The notes beneath the pieces were generated by a model. It did not search any database, had not been told where the DNA came from, and saw only the letters and a list, made by a program, of their open reading frames with translations. Positions 33,555 through 44,689 of a DNA stretch of 64,000 bases are shown here, one piece after another. This DNA comes from Roridomyces roridus (Eukaryota; Basidiomycota; Agaricomycetes; Agaricales; Mycenaceae): positions 558,001 through 622,000 of the forward strand of contig JARKIF010000026.1 in assembly GCA_029378245.1 (NCBI GenBank). The letters are read 5' to 3'. Every line of letters starts with the position of its first letter. Positions within the stretch are counted from its first letter, which is position 1. The position numbers and the translations under genes were made by a program.

Positions 33555-35298
33555 TCACCGCTCGACAGCACCCTGTCCAGCCTCCCCATCGACGACGTGC
33601 ACACTCCCACCGCCCGCGTCCACCGTGACTGGGTGAACGAGACCACCAGCGCTCGTCTCTCCCTGGCCCTGCGCCTCCGAGTCAACATCCATCGGCTCAA
33701 CCATCCCGTCCTCACCCCAAGCCAAAGGCTCCCTCAAATAAGGCACAGAAGCCCTCCTTCTCCTCGTCGTCCCCACCTCCGAAGTAGCACCAGAACCAGA
33801 ACTCCCCGCAGCAAGCCACGCCTCCTGCTCACTCACACTGGGGAAACTCGGTGTTGTACGCCTCGGAATCGAATTGAAGTTCATCGTCGTACCGGCGCCA
33901 GAGACCCAAGTCCAGGAACTGGAGCTCGCCGAACTCGAACTCGCAGGCCGATCGCGATGGAGTCCGACACCAAGGTCCGCACGTGAGGTGGCCGTACGTC
34001 GTAGACGGGGTACAGAGGTGGATGGTTCGACTGGCGCGGGAGTAGGTGTGGTTTCAGATGCGGGTGAAGGCTGGATCGGTATCGAGGCGGCAGCGGTGGG
34101 TGCAGGTCCAGGTCCAACATACGGTGCAGGGCCGATATACGGCAGGGGAACTAGCCAAGTGTCCATCGTGGCTGCTGGAAGGGAAAGAGAAGAGGAGGAC
34201 GAGCCCAGAGGTGCATCGTCTGTTCGAGAACTCGCGCTACTGTATATCAGCACAAGTCAACTCGAGAAAAAAACACTCACTCGGTAGGTATTATACTCGC
34301 CGACGGACCCGGTGGAATCGTACCGGGGGCAGTAGACCACGCCAGCCTGGCACGCGCGCGATAGCGCATTCGCGCTCGCATTTGAGAAGCCACCTCGCCC
34401 AGTTCCTGCTCGTCTTCGGGAATGGGAGAAGCAGCGATGAGGGGCGGGGGTTGGTCTCCGGGGGACTCGACATCGGGAGAACGTAGAGGTGAGGGACTGC
34501 GTGGACTGTAGGAAGTCTCAGCATTTGGTCGGGAGAATTCAAAGGATTGGGCGCACCGTGCTCGCACTGTCTGCTGCGTCGAGATGGGTGGTGATACTGC
34601 GGTGGGAAGGAAAGTGTAATGAATCTCGCTTTTCGTTGACCGCCGCGTCGACGCCAATGGAGTGCGGTGAGTTCGGCATGGAGTGGTGACGGTTCCGAGG
34701 GGGTTGCCACTGCAGATCGCCGCGATGTCAGTATCATATTAGTTTCCGCCCATGTCGGCAAAGAAGAAACTCACCAAATGGCACATCCGACACCGTCGAC
34801 GGTGCACCCACATCCCGGACCTCCTCCTCGTAGACCCAGCGCAGCCGCATCGGCAGAATCAAAGTATCGGGTCTCGAGCGGGACAACTACTGTCCCCACC
34901 ACGCCATCCCGACCGCCAAGCCATCTGCCTCCAGTTCGTACAGGACGTACATCAGCATGCACGCGTGCACCGCAGCCATTCGACCTCCGTGGGCGCTTAC
35001 GTGGACGAGCTGGTGTTCCTGATAGCGGTATCGGGAGGAACGGGACGGAAGCAGGCGAGTGGGCGTCCCACCAGGCATCAGTAGCCTCGATTTCGGTGCC
35101 ACAGAAGAGCGGTGTGGGCGTGCTGCGAGGTTCTGTGGTGTCAGCGGTGTCCTGAGACCGGACAGCTACGGCCGGGCGACGACGGAGGCGGGAGTGGTTG
35201 GCAGCAGCGAGGATGAGTGTGGGGTCGTCGAGTTCGGGGTCAGAGTCGGTCTCCCACATCGGAGAGGGCGGCCAGGGTGGGGGCGTTTGGGCTGGCAT
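33555..35298 (-). CDS. Gene C: uncharacterised protein with a Cys-rich motif (intact copy)
   Basis: Starts MPAQTPPPWPPSPMWETDSD at 35298 and ends GEAGQGAVER at 33555; about 500 residues in three exons. The clearest landmark is GCGCTVDGVGCAICGNPLG, spliced across an intron that splits the last Cys codon; a CxC...CxxC arrangement like this could bind metal. Before it stand PLFCGTEIEATDAWWDAHSP and a basic stretch (PARPRKRPRRSN), a possible nuclear signal; after it come Pro/Ser-rich low-complexity segments, PIPEDEQELGEVASQMR and RRRRASVPYLREPLAWGEDG. Similar proteins occur in many Agaricomycetes as hypothetical proteins; I assign no function. Its 3' flank carries family 1 tRNA-like units, as in the broken copy. 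Confidence 0.7.
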
Positions 35299-35479
35299 TG
35301 TGAGTGGGGTCGTCTTTTGGGTGGCGGTGTGACAGCTTGTTTGTTGTTTGCGTCGCTTATCACGGCTCCGGTCAAAGCGGAGTTCAGTACATGCTACTCA
35401 ATTGTTGCTGCGAGCGACGCAGAAAGGTACATCTTATACGTTGGGACTCCCAGTTCTCATCGTACCAGCCTCAAGGAAA

Positions 35480-36720
35480 AAGTACTCCTACCGCCGCTCT
35501 AGGAACGCATGCCGAATCGAACGGGAGTTGAGTTCAACGCGTATTCTGCACCGCTCGAGGCGTTCTCTACGCAGACTCCACATCCATCATCATCCAATAT
35601 GTTGGCACGATTTTTTTGCAGACGGCATGCCGCAGTTGCAGATTGCAGACCTCGCCAATACGTCCGGCAATCAATCTCGTCTTGCTTCCGACCATCATCA
35701 TTAATATTCGTCCTCACGCATCGCAACCACAAGCAGGGCCATCCATGAGATCCCGCGTACGTTTCTGGAAAATCTCAAACTCAAAAAGCAGGTTCAATCC
35801 ACCATGACAAAGACCCATTCCGAATCGAACGGAAGTTGCGCTCACAAGCTCCAGTCCCTCCGATACTTTCTAACAGGGAATCTTCGGCCATACATGCATC
35901 ATTGCACGGGGAGTAGCGCGCCTTGGCCGTTTCCTCAGTTCGAGCATCGCACGGAATCCCGTCCGGACATGTCTCACTCGGCGCTCGCTGAGTCACTCCT
36001 GGTTCTTAAACTGATGGTGTTCGATTGGAAGGAAAAAAGCAGTCAAGATCCCCAAGGATTCAGCCCGAATCGAACGGAGAAAATCCGGAAACATTGTGCT
36101 GAAATGCTCTGGGTGCCAGAGAATTGATGCTAGACCATACGAAGCGTTCCCGAAACTGTAGCGGCGGTCTCGCAAACAGGCTAAGCAATCTCCCCGGGCC
36201 CTTCCTGCTAAGCAGGTTCCACCAGAATTATCACCTTCCAAGAGGTGATCACGGACTTCACGAATCGCCCCGGAAGCACATTCATGGGATGGACGCTATT
36301 TGCTGTACATGGCACTGTTCGATGACATCCAACATGTTTGCCACAATTGCGAATTCGAACGTTCCTCCCGGCGGCTCTCTGGATATATTTCTCAGCCCAA
36401 GTATGCCTCCAAAGCCCTCCAAATCACGCAAAAGCGGACACTCCTTCGGCAAGGAGGTTTCCAGTCTCCGGCAATGTCAAAAAGACCTCGGCGATGGCAT
36501 GGACGCATGGATTCCGAATCGAACGGAGGTGGAACGCAACCACAAGCTTAAGGAGGAGCCGATGCATGATGCAGACTCTAATTACTCTCTACTCGGTGTA
36601 CGTTTTAATTTCTCACATCCCTCAATTGATTCAGACCCTCGGGCTCAAGAAGCTCTCTCTACGTTTCACCAAGGAACCCATTCCGAATCGAACAGAAGAC
36701 TGGTGGCATCGGCAGACCAC
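35480..36720 (-). repeat. tRNA-like repeat cluster (family 2, five units)
   Basis: Cores on the minus strand at 35517, 35825, 36070, 36519 and 36688, each reading (C)GTTCGATTCGG. T-runs of 5-6 follow the first four at about 30-40 bases; the fifth lacks one. The body between units shares GGCAATCAAT and CATCATCAT-type blocks with the unit at 43084. ORFs that cross this stretch are short and unlike any family known to me. Confidence 0.6.
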
Positions 36721-37250
36721 AACTGAGCTCGCACGCTCGAGGCGAAGTCCATAACTGCTGGCAAGAAGTATCTGAATATATAACGTGCCACAGCTGCATA
36801 TCACAGGCATTTTGCTGATTCATCCCACAAACAACCAGATTCGTGTGAGTACACTCGTTACTGCAAGGCAAGCAGGTCTATCCTCTCCGGCGGTTGTTGC
36901 CAGCAACGACAAACAAGGGCATCCTTGTCTTCTAATCGGGCTCGGAGCTGGCCGACAGAATGCCGACTTGTCGCGGCATTGACTGGGACGAGAACCTCCT
37001 CAGGATTCAGAATGGTCTTCTCGGAGTACACAGAATTGTGACTGTTCAATCCAGTTCATAAACACCAGTTTTCCGCACTCTAAACCCAAATACAACTGTA
37101 AAGAACCCAATTTCTAGCGTTGCATGTAGCATGCAGTTTCAACATCTAGCCAAAATCCTATCAAGCAGAAGGAAACACGCAGTCAGTACCATCATCCTGG
37201 CACAGACCATCGGTCAGCGGGTCCTGGACACTACGAGCAGAATGACGTTC
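36721..37250. other. Spacer without recognised genes
   Basis: About 500 bases between the repeat cluster and the peroxidase 3' end. The peroxidase's last short exon may lie within 37130-37210, but I could not fix its frame. Confidence 0.3.
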
Positions 37251-37251
37251 A

Positions 37252-38674
37252 TCAGCCTCCGCATGATAAAAGAAGAAGTGCAACACACATCGAAGGCACG
37301 CTCACCACAGCGCCAGGGGCAGTCGGGAGATTCGGGAACGTAGCACTCTGACACGACTGCTGCACGTCATTGATGTTGAGTTGAGGAGGGAAGAACGCCT
37401 GGGCCTGGATCGGAGTCAATGCAGGGGGCGCGGGGATGACGTCCGAACAGTCGACGAGCTTGGTCGCGTCCTGGCCCAGAATCCCCATCTTGAGGAAGGA
37501 TTGTTGGAAGGCCTGAGCCATTGCCTGCTGGTTGTTCACCAGTCCTTGCCAGATGCATGCAGTGGCGTCGTCGTGGGCGATGACAAAGTCTGATTGCAGA
37601 CGCAGTTCACCTCGGATGGGGGAGGAGGCTTGGCCTTGATTGGGTCCGGGGATCGTACCGTTGAGGAGAATTTCGAGGAAAAATTGGGTGTCAAAGAGCG
37701 AGGGGGTAGAGTCGAATGGTACACCCGAAGCATCCGGGTCGATGTCGTCAGCACCAGCAATGGAGTGGCTGGAGACCGTGAATTGTGAGAGAAGAAATAT
37801 CGCTGGCGAAACACATACGAGGCGAGGAGGGCGACGGTGTCCGCGGGGCTGAGACCAGCGTCAGCCATGCGGGCCAGAATATCAGCGGCGCTCTCTACGG
37901 GGAATCTCAGAAGTGAAGGAATTGTCATTGCTCAAAGGACGCACGGAAGGGTTCGGGGACCGTGCCCTCGGGAGCAGGAGCAGTGGCATCGACCCGACCA
38001 AACAGGAACGGTGGCTGAGCGACCCCAGGACATTTAGTCAGGCTGATGGTGGCAGCGAACTGGATGCTGTACATATCCCGGTGATAATTAAGTCACAGAC
38101 TTGGTATCGAATAAGGATCACGGTCGTACAAATCAGCCACAGAGATGTTGTTCCTGGCGATGAAAGGAGCCTCCAGGTTGAAGGCGTCGGCAATACCGAG
38201 GTTCGCTTCGTAGTGGAGTTCCGTCTCGCCAAAGATGAAGATCGAACCGTCCGCGCCAGTCCTCCAATTGCGAGTGAGCCACTGACGAAGAGGGCGGATG
38301 GATATCTTACCCTTTGTTAGCATCCGTGGTCGAGAAGCCAATGGAATCGTGGAAAGCCACGCGGAGCTGTTCTCAAATCAGAAGAGCAGCGAGGTTACGA
38401 ATGAAAACGAATCCCTACAGCAGCATGGGCCGCATCAGCGCATCCCGAGTCCCCAAACATATTGGTCTGGATGTCCTCGAGCACGGGGAAGAGTGCGCAG
38501 CATTCTACGTTCTTCGCCGAGTTCTTGCCATCGGGGCAGGTGGCACGCCGAGCGGTGGAAGCTACAGAGACCTAGGTCAACTCGACATCCCTGAGCCCTA
38601 GAAAGAGAGAGCTCACCGCCGTTGGCAATGTTACCCAAGAGAGCCAGTGAGACGAAGAGAGCAGTGAAGGCCAT
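37252..38674 (-). CDS. Secreted class II haem peroxidase lacking the usual Mn(II) ligands
   Basis: ATG at 38674 gives a signal peptide (MAFTALFVSLALLGNIANG). Spliced exons read ATCPDGKNSAKNVECCALFP, GCADAAHAALRVAFHDSIGF (distal Arg and His), GADGSIFIFGETELHYEANL, QFAATISLTKCPGVAQPPFL, ADILARMADAGLSPADTVAL, LLASHSIAGADDIDP (proximal His), GVPFDSTPSLFDTQFFLEIL and LGQDATKLVDCSDVIPAP. This is the ligninolytic/class II peroxidase fold with conserved Cys and Ca sites. Aligned to Mn peroxidase, the ligand positions 35, 39 and 179 are Asp, Ala and Asp instead of Glu, Glu and Asp, and the lignin-peroxidase surface Trp is Leu (ALLASH), so it looks like a generic or atypical peroxidase. The C-terminal end near 37252 is uncertain because an intron may start at GTGAGCG (37308). 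TATA box upstream. Confidence 0.85.
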
Positions 38675-38728
38675 AGAAGGGGTGTGGAGGTGTCAAAAGT
38701 GGATGTCGAACAGTCCTAGTTGTCGAGG

Positions 38729-38736
38729 CTTTTATA
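38729..38736 (-). promoter_or_regulatory. TATA box of the peroxidase gene
   Basis: TATAAAAG on the minus strand, about 55-60 bases before the ATG at 38674. Confidence 0.6.
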
Positions 38737-38749
38737 CAAGTTCGGCATC

Positions 38750-40000
38750 GTATTGACCTGCGACTTCATAAGAAAGCTGGGGCCATGTCATCGACGCGTG
38801 GCTTTCCGCGCCGCTTCGAGCAAATTTGGTGCACTCATCAGACGTCTGGTGCCAGTTGTGGCCGATCCCCTACAGAGACATGAATATGATGCAAAAACGG
38901 CAGTGGATGTACTTTGCAATATGAAAACGGGAACATTCAACGGTGAAACGCCTTGAAACGCTCAGGGTGGGATGCGGAGACCGAAAGGTTCTGCAAGGGG
39001 CATCCATGGGAATTGGAAGCTGACGGTGGATCAAGGGTGGACAGGAAGGGTCCGAACGACACCTCGGGCTCACGCGGATCGCGACGTGGATGTCCTGTGT
39101 TGAGGCAAGGGCAAGTCACCGAGTTACACAGCTGAGGATCAGCAAGAAATGGAGCTCACTGAACGTTCGCGTCGTCGGTTGCAGCTTCACAGGGAGTACA
39201 TGCATACGAGGCATGTCATTTTGACATGCCTCGGACTTTGCCCCTGGTGCCAGTGTCGAATCGACTGTTGGAACTTCAGAGGCTTCCAGATAAGCAGTGA
39301 ACCCGTTGCAAACGCGCACCGAATGCAAAATGTGTCTACGGCTTATATACAGTTACTGGCAGTAAGTATTCTATCTACAAATAGCAACTAATTCAGGACA
39401 AGGCACGACAGGAACAGGAATATAAGCAAAGGGTAGGGGGTCCGTGAAACTAGGACGGACGGCGGGAGCAATGCGTGACATGGATCTCGAGCCTCCAACA
39501 TCGACACAGTTGAACTTCGAGATTGAATTTGAAGGCCTCCAAATCGCCGCGCAATTGCACACAACACAAACATTTCTGCGTACATGTTGCAGTCTTGCAG
39601 ATATCCTCGGCACACTTCGAATATGAACGATGATCCGATCAACACGGATCACCTTCTTGTTTCTTCCCACCACCATCTCTTCCCAGCAGCTCCCGTTCTC
39701 CAGCCGCTGCCAGCAGCCCACAGCAGCCCTCTGATGTTACGTTACAGACTGGTGGAGGAGGTTCCAAATCGCTCCATCTGTGGCATCAACCGATCCCGGC
39801 AGTCCTTTACTCCTCGCCAGCGTCTGTCGCAAGGGGCGCGCGAAATCGCCTTCGTTCTGAAGTCTTCGACCCTTATCGAGGATTTGGAATATTAGATCCC
39901 AGCATGGCCTGTTTTTTTTTCTGATTGACTGGCCACTACTGACTAATCGGCCCCTCAAGTTGATCCTCTAGCTGTACTGAGATTCTGGCCCGCATGGCAG
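38750..40000. other. Spacer between the peroxidase gene and its inverted relic
   Basis: No coding region recognised. Short ORFs on both strands show no family motif. Confidence 0.3.
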
Positions 40001-40022
40001 CTGGTCTCCTGCTGCAGAAACC

Positions 40023-40400
40023 GTGGCAGTCCTTGCCTCGTGTGTCCTCCGCTCACCAAATTTTCCTCGCCACTCACGGTTCTCGCAGCCACTTCATTGC
40101 GGCGTTGACGAAGTTGACCTGGATGCTTGGGGTGCCCCGTTCGACTCTACTCCATTGGTTTTTGACACCCAATTCTTCCTCGAGACTCCCTCAACGATAC
40201 GGTTCCTGGACGCAGCCAAAGGCAAGCCTCCTCCCACATCAACAGCGAACTCGACTGGAGCTTGCCCACGACGACGCCACCGCATGCCTCTGGCAAGGAC
40301 TGGTGAACAGCCAGCAAGCGATGGGGCAGGTTTTCCAACAATTTTGCTATCCAGATGGGGATTCTCGGCCACGGAAATGGAGGAGGATGCGGAGGATACA
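40023..40400 (+). pseudogene. Class II peroxidase relic, inverted relative to the intact gene
   Basis: GAPFDSTPLVFDTQFFLET aligns with GVPFDSTPSLFDTQFFLEI of the gene at 37252-38674. It is preceded by a shifted block like HSIAGADDIDP with the intron traces still visible, and followed in another frame by LAHDDATACLWQGLVNSQQA and MGQVFQQF. Several frame changes and missing 5' exons show that it is dead. It lies 1.3 kb from the intact gene on the opposite strand. Confidence 0.8.
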
Positions 40401-40749
40401 TCGTCTCGGCTGATATTGATGGGATCCACAATCTCCTGAACGAACTTCACACCTGAATATCCCACAAACCTCGAGTGCATATTTATGGTATGACAGCGCG
40501 GGTACGGGTGTACACCACGGGTAGTACGGGTACAGGTAGACCGTTAGACCCGCGGGGTTCACCCTTGTCGTTCCCTCGGGTGACTGACGTGGGTCGCGAC
40601 TCTCACAATTGATCAACGCCGCCTCCGACCAGCCCGGGCAAGCCGTGCTAGTGCAACTAGAGTTACGGAACTCACTGTATAAGCACGGGGGGGGGGACGG
40701 GGGAGACGAACCAAACTCCATTTCGCCCAGAACATTGACAGGGTTCCGC

Positions 40750-42528
40750 ATGCCCTTGTCAACTTTATCTTCCCTCGCCGGAGCGCTCATCCTCACTCCT
40801 GTTGCCTTGTCGCAGCCCGCGCTCGCGCCAGCTGCCAGTGTCTGCTCTTCCCTTTGGGATACTCTTGGGTCGACTCTCGTCAAGTCTTCAGGCCCACAAT
40901 ATAACGCCACAGCCGCCGGGACGTGGAATCTATTCAATTCACTGGATCATCCGACTTGCATCGTCTACCCTCAAACGGCTTCCGATGTCCAGGTGGCCAT
41001 GAAGAGTATCTATGAACAAGGAGCGAGGTACGCCGTGCAAGCGGGAGGGCACAGTGCCATGATTGGGTGGAACAGGTGGGTCTCTATTCTGTTTAGGGTC
41101 GGGTCTAATGGCAGCAATGATAGCGTCACGGATGGGATCCTCATCTCATTTGAAAACATGACGAGGGTGTCGTATGACGCCGACACCAACTGGATTTCTC
41201 TGCAACCCGGCCTGCGCTTTAGCGATGCTGAAATCGTGCTGGAGCCCCACGGCGTCGCTATTATCGGGGGACGCGCCACGTACGCGTTTCTTTTCATATC
41301 CATTGCATCTTTCACCGACGACTTGCGCTAGCGACGTCGGTGTGGGGCTACTCCTCGGGGGCGGTCTAAACTTCGCTGCTCCGCTCTACGGATGGTCTGC
41401 TGACCGAATTGCGGAGATGGACGTTGTACTTGTCGGTGGCGAGCTAATCACCGCCTCTGCTACGAACGAGCACTCGGATCTGTTTCGTGCGCTCAAGGGT
41501 GGGGCAAACAGATTTGGGATCGTCACGGAGTTTAGGATATATGCCGCCAAGACCGGAAGGAAGGATGAGAAGCGGTGGTATGGAGGGAGTATCACTGTGA
41601 GTCTCGAATGAATCTTCGTGTGAAAGCTCTGATGGATCTTGTTCAGTACCCAGGATCAGCAAACCAAGCCCTCCTGAATGCCACTGTGAATTACATTAAC
41701 AACGTTGTCGACCCTAACGCTGGTAAGTACCCCGGTCCAGGATCGCCATTCATTTGTCGTATTGAAAACTCTACCCACTGGCAGGCGCCGTCATTGCCCT
41801 CAATACATTCAACATCTCGGCGTCCGACGCTACTATATTATATGTCTTCTACCTGGGTAACAACCTTCCTCAGCACATCTTCGGCGAGTTCCTGTCGATC
41901 TCTAGCACCTCCCAATCCCTCTCCCCACTGAGCTACTTTGACATGGCGTTCCTCGTCCCTGGGAATGCCCGCGGAAATGGGCAGCAATTCGGCGGTTCGT
42001 CCTGGCTAGGAGACCAAGGGATGTTTTTGAATGGGTATAATCGATTCCTCGATTTCACGGCGGCGTTTGCACACCCGCACCTTGTCGCATCTTCACTCAT
42101 CATTTCACCGATCCTGGTGTCCCAGTGGGAGGCGAGTCTGTCGGGGCCAAATGCGATGGGGAATCCAGGAGTCCCGTACGCAAGTATTAATTTCGACTTG
42201 ACCTACGCACCGGGCGATGCTTTCCGGCCCGAAGATGTCGATGAGGGATTCAAATCGATGCTTGCTGAGTGCGTTTTTTCGGCTTTTGTTCAATCTGCGG
42301 TTCATGGTTGATTTTCAGGACACCACCGAGTCACGGACTTCCCTTATTCATCAGCGAATCCAACGCGAGTCAGGATGTGTTCGAAACATATGCAGATTTA
42401 CCCTTTCTCAAGGCGACATATGCAAAATACGATCCAACGAGGTAGGTTTGCAGATATAAAGCGGCCGCATTGAATTTAATTTTCTCAGGTTCAACATGGA
42501 GCACACAGACGGGCCTATAGGACTCTGA
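40750..42528 (+). CDS. Secreted FAD-linked oxidoreductase (PCMH/BBE type)
   Basis: ATG at 40750 with signal peptide (MPLSTLSSLAGALILTPVAL). The FAD-binding PCMH domain reads CIVYPQTASDVQVAMKSIYE, RYAVQAGGHSAMIGWNS (His in GGHS is the usual covalent FAD site), ISLQPGLRFSDAEIVLEPHG, VGVGLLLGGGLNF, GWSADRIAEMDVVLVGGELI and SDLFRALKGGANRFGIVTEF. The substrate half follows (SYFDMAFLVPGNARGNGQQF and LTYAPGDAF), and the last exons end FNMEHTDGPIGL with TGA at 42526-42528. About seven introns all restore frame, so the gene looks intact. The family oxidises alcohols, oligosaccharides or alkaloid-like substrates with O2; the substrate here is unknown. Regulation is not visible. Confidence 0.85.
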
Positions 42529-43667
42529 TTCGGTTTTTGTTATTGAGAATGCAATCATATAAGAGTTCCTCTTCTTTTCGAGTCAGCCACAAGTAGCTGT
42601 AAAAGTGACTAGGTTTCTTGCGCAGGGGAACTCGAATGTTGATGGGAGGGAAAAAGGAAATCAGTCATCGAGTATGGACGCGGCCCGACTCGAACGGAGG
42701 ACACCGGTCACAAAATTCAGCTCTCGCCGAAGCGGTCGAAGATTGAATCTGATCACACTGCTCCTGCTCCCGACCACCACCATCGTCTTCGCAGATCTCA
42801 GCCACAAGCGGGAGCGCACTCCCCGACTCTACTCTGCACGAGCACTGTTCCGTGTTCGATCATTCCATCCAACGATGGCATGTCATGCCAGCTTGATTAT
42901 TGAAATATTGACGCTACAAACGACGGGCCGCGCTTTCGGTACATTACTCGCCAACATTATGACGATATTTCCCTCCAAACTTCAAAGCCTTCCAAGGCCG
43001 CGTCCGCCCGCTTTGAGCTTCCGGGCAATGTCCGAAAAAAAACGCTGTTGCTTGCTCTACAGGGATGATGGTGTCATTCCGAATCGAACGGAGGTTGAAC
43101 ACATTGGCAAACTACAGCTGCACTCGAGCGCTTGAGGCGCTATTCAAATGCATACTGGCAGAGGCACATCTGAATATTGCAGACCATGCGGCTTTTCCTA
43201 TTGTCGGCACCGCACAGAGAATCAAATCCCCGTGCGGCAATCAATTTACCCTTCCTTCCGCGCACCATCATCGTCTTCCTCCATGCTCCAGACGCCACAG
43301 TCCCGAACGTTCCTTTAAATGCTTCTCCCAAGTTCTGGGCACATCTGTAATCACACATCGTCCCTGATGCGCTCTCGCCGTCGGGCGTCTTTATCAGCAA
43401 CAACCACGAGGCAGGGTCCTTTGTCCTTTAGCGAAAAGCACAGAGCTACACGTGCCTACGCCCTCCAAAGCCCGCTAAACCTTGCAAAACACCTTGCAAA
43501 ACATCGCCTTCTTTTGGTAAAACGCGCGTCTGGACAGGCCAAACAAGTGAACGAACAATGCTGCCTGGAAGCGATAAAAGGCGGCGGCTCGCCCGCTTTG
43601 AAGGGACCAGGTTCTTTCGTCTACTCTCATCTGTTCCACCTCCTCCACCACCAAATCCCCATCGCCG
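42529..43667 (-). repeat. Spacer with two tRNA-like units (family 2)
   Basis: Minus-strand cores at 42690 (CGTTCGAGTCGGG) and 43084 (CGTTCGATTCGG), followed by TTTTT and TTTTTTTT. The body after 43084 resembles the one after 35517. No gene recognised in the spacer. Confidence 0.55.
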
Positions 43668-44561
43668 ATGCCCAAAGACATTGCTCGCAAGCCAAAAAAG
43701 AGGACGGTACGCTTTTCTCCCTCGGTCGCTTTGCTTGCCACCAACCTCACGCGTCTATCCAGGGCAGCTGTGCGCCGCCAACCAAACCCCGCCAATTCCC
43801 CTGCCCCGAGGCGGACTGCCCGTGGAGCTTCCAATACAAGGACGTTCTCAAACGCCATGGATTGCAACATCTGGATGAGCAGACGAAGCAAAAACAGTAT
43901 GTAACATGTTGCCCCCCAGTTTTGACAACGCTAACTTGAGAAGCCGCCACATGTGTCCTGAAGAAGGGTGCGAGTATGGGTATCTCCAACTCACGAACTT
44001 GCGTATTCACCACGAGACGGTGCAGTACGTATTTCCCTTGTGTTATGCTGTCGCCCTCATGTTCTCATTAGCCTCGGCATGAAACCAGCGCCCACGAAGA
44101 AGGCTCGCATCCGCCGCGCACAGAAAGCTGCGCTACTGCCAGTTGATGCTGTCGAAACGAAATCCGCCACCGCCATTCAGAGCGCAAAGGTCGATCGTGA
44201 ATCCGCCTCTGGAGTTGCCACCACCGCCGACGCTCACTTCGACGCGTACGCGAACTCAGACTTCAAAGGTCGCAATCTCCCTGGACCCAAATCTCATGCC
44301 GGTTATCATCCCGAGCCGGCGTCGGCGTCGGCGCGTCCTTTCCGCGTTCTCGATAACGTCCAAGTCACCCACTTCGGCCCGGATACTCGCGACCGTCCGA
44401 GTCTCCCCGGTATGAAGACGATCCACGGCCAATGGCAACTTGGCATCCCACCACGCCAACGCCGCCGCGCGATCTCCTTGCGCGAGTTGTTGAATCCAGT
44501 GAATGCGCCGGGTAAAGCGGAGAGAGAGAATGCAAGGGCGTTTGCGATGAGCTGTATCTAG
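43668..44561 (+). CDS. C2H2 zinc-finger protein
   Basis: ATG at 43668 (MPKDIARKPKKRT, basic). Three introns near 43706, 43896 and 44026 all keep frame. Exon 2 holds finger 1, FPCPEADCPWSFQYKDVLKR followed by HGLQHL; the next splice gives HRHMCPEEGCEYGYLQLTNL followed by RIHHETVH as finger 2. The C-terminal 170 residues are Ala/Lys-rich, then polar, ending RRRAISLRELLNPVNAPGK and SCI at TAG 44559-44561. Two adjacent fingers suggest nucleic-acid binding, perhaps as a transcription factor; no target is inferable. No defect seen. Confidence 0.75.
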
Positions 44562-44689
44562 GGAGACGGATGCTAATGCGGTGGACTCTGGAGTGCCGCC
44601 GGCGCGAGAGACGGGCGGATTGAATATAATTGAAGTCGATTCCTTACACACGAATATTGGCATGTCCCATATGCCTCGTGGTTATATCA

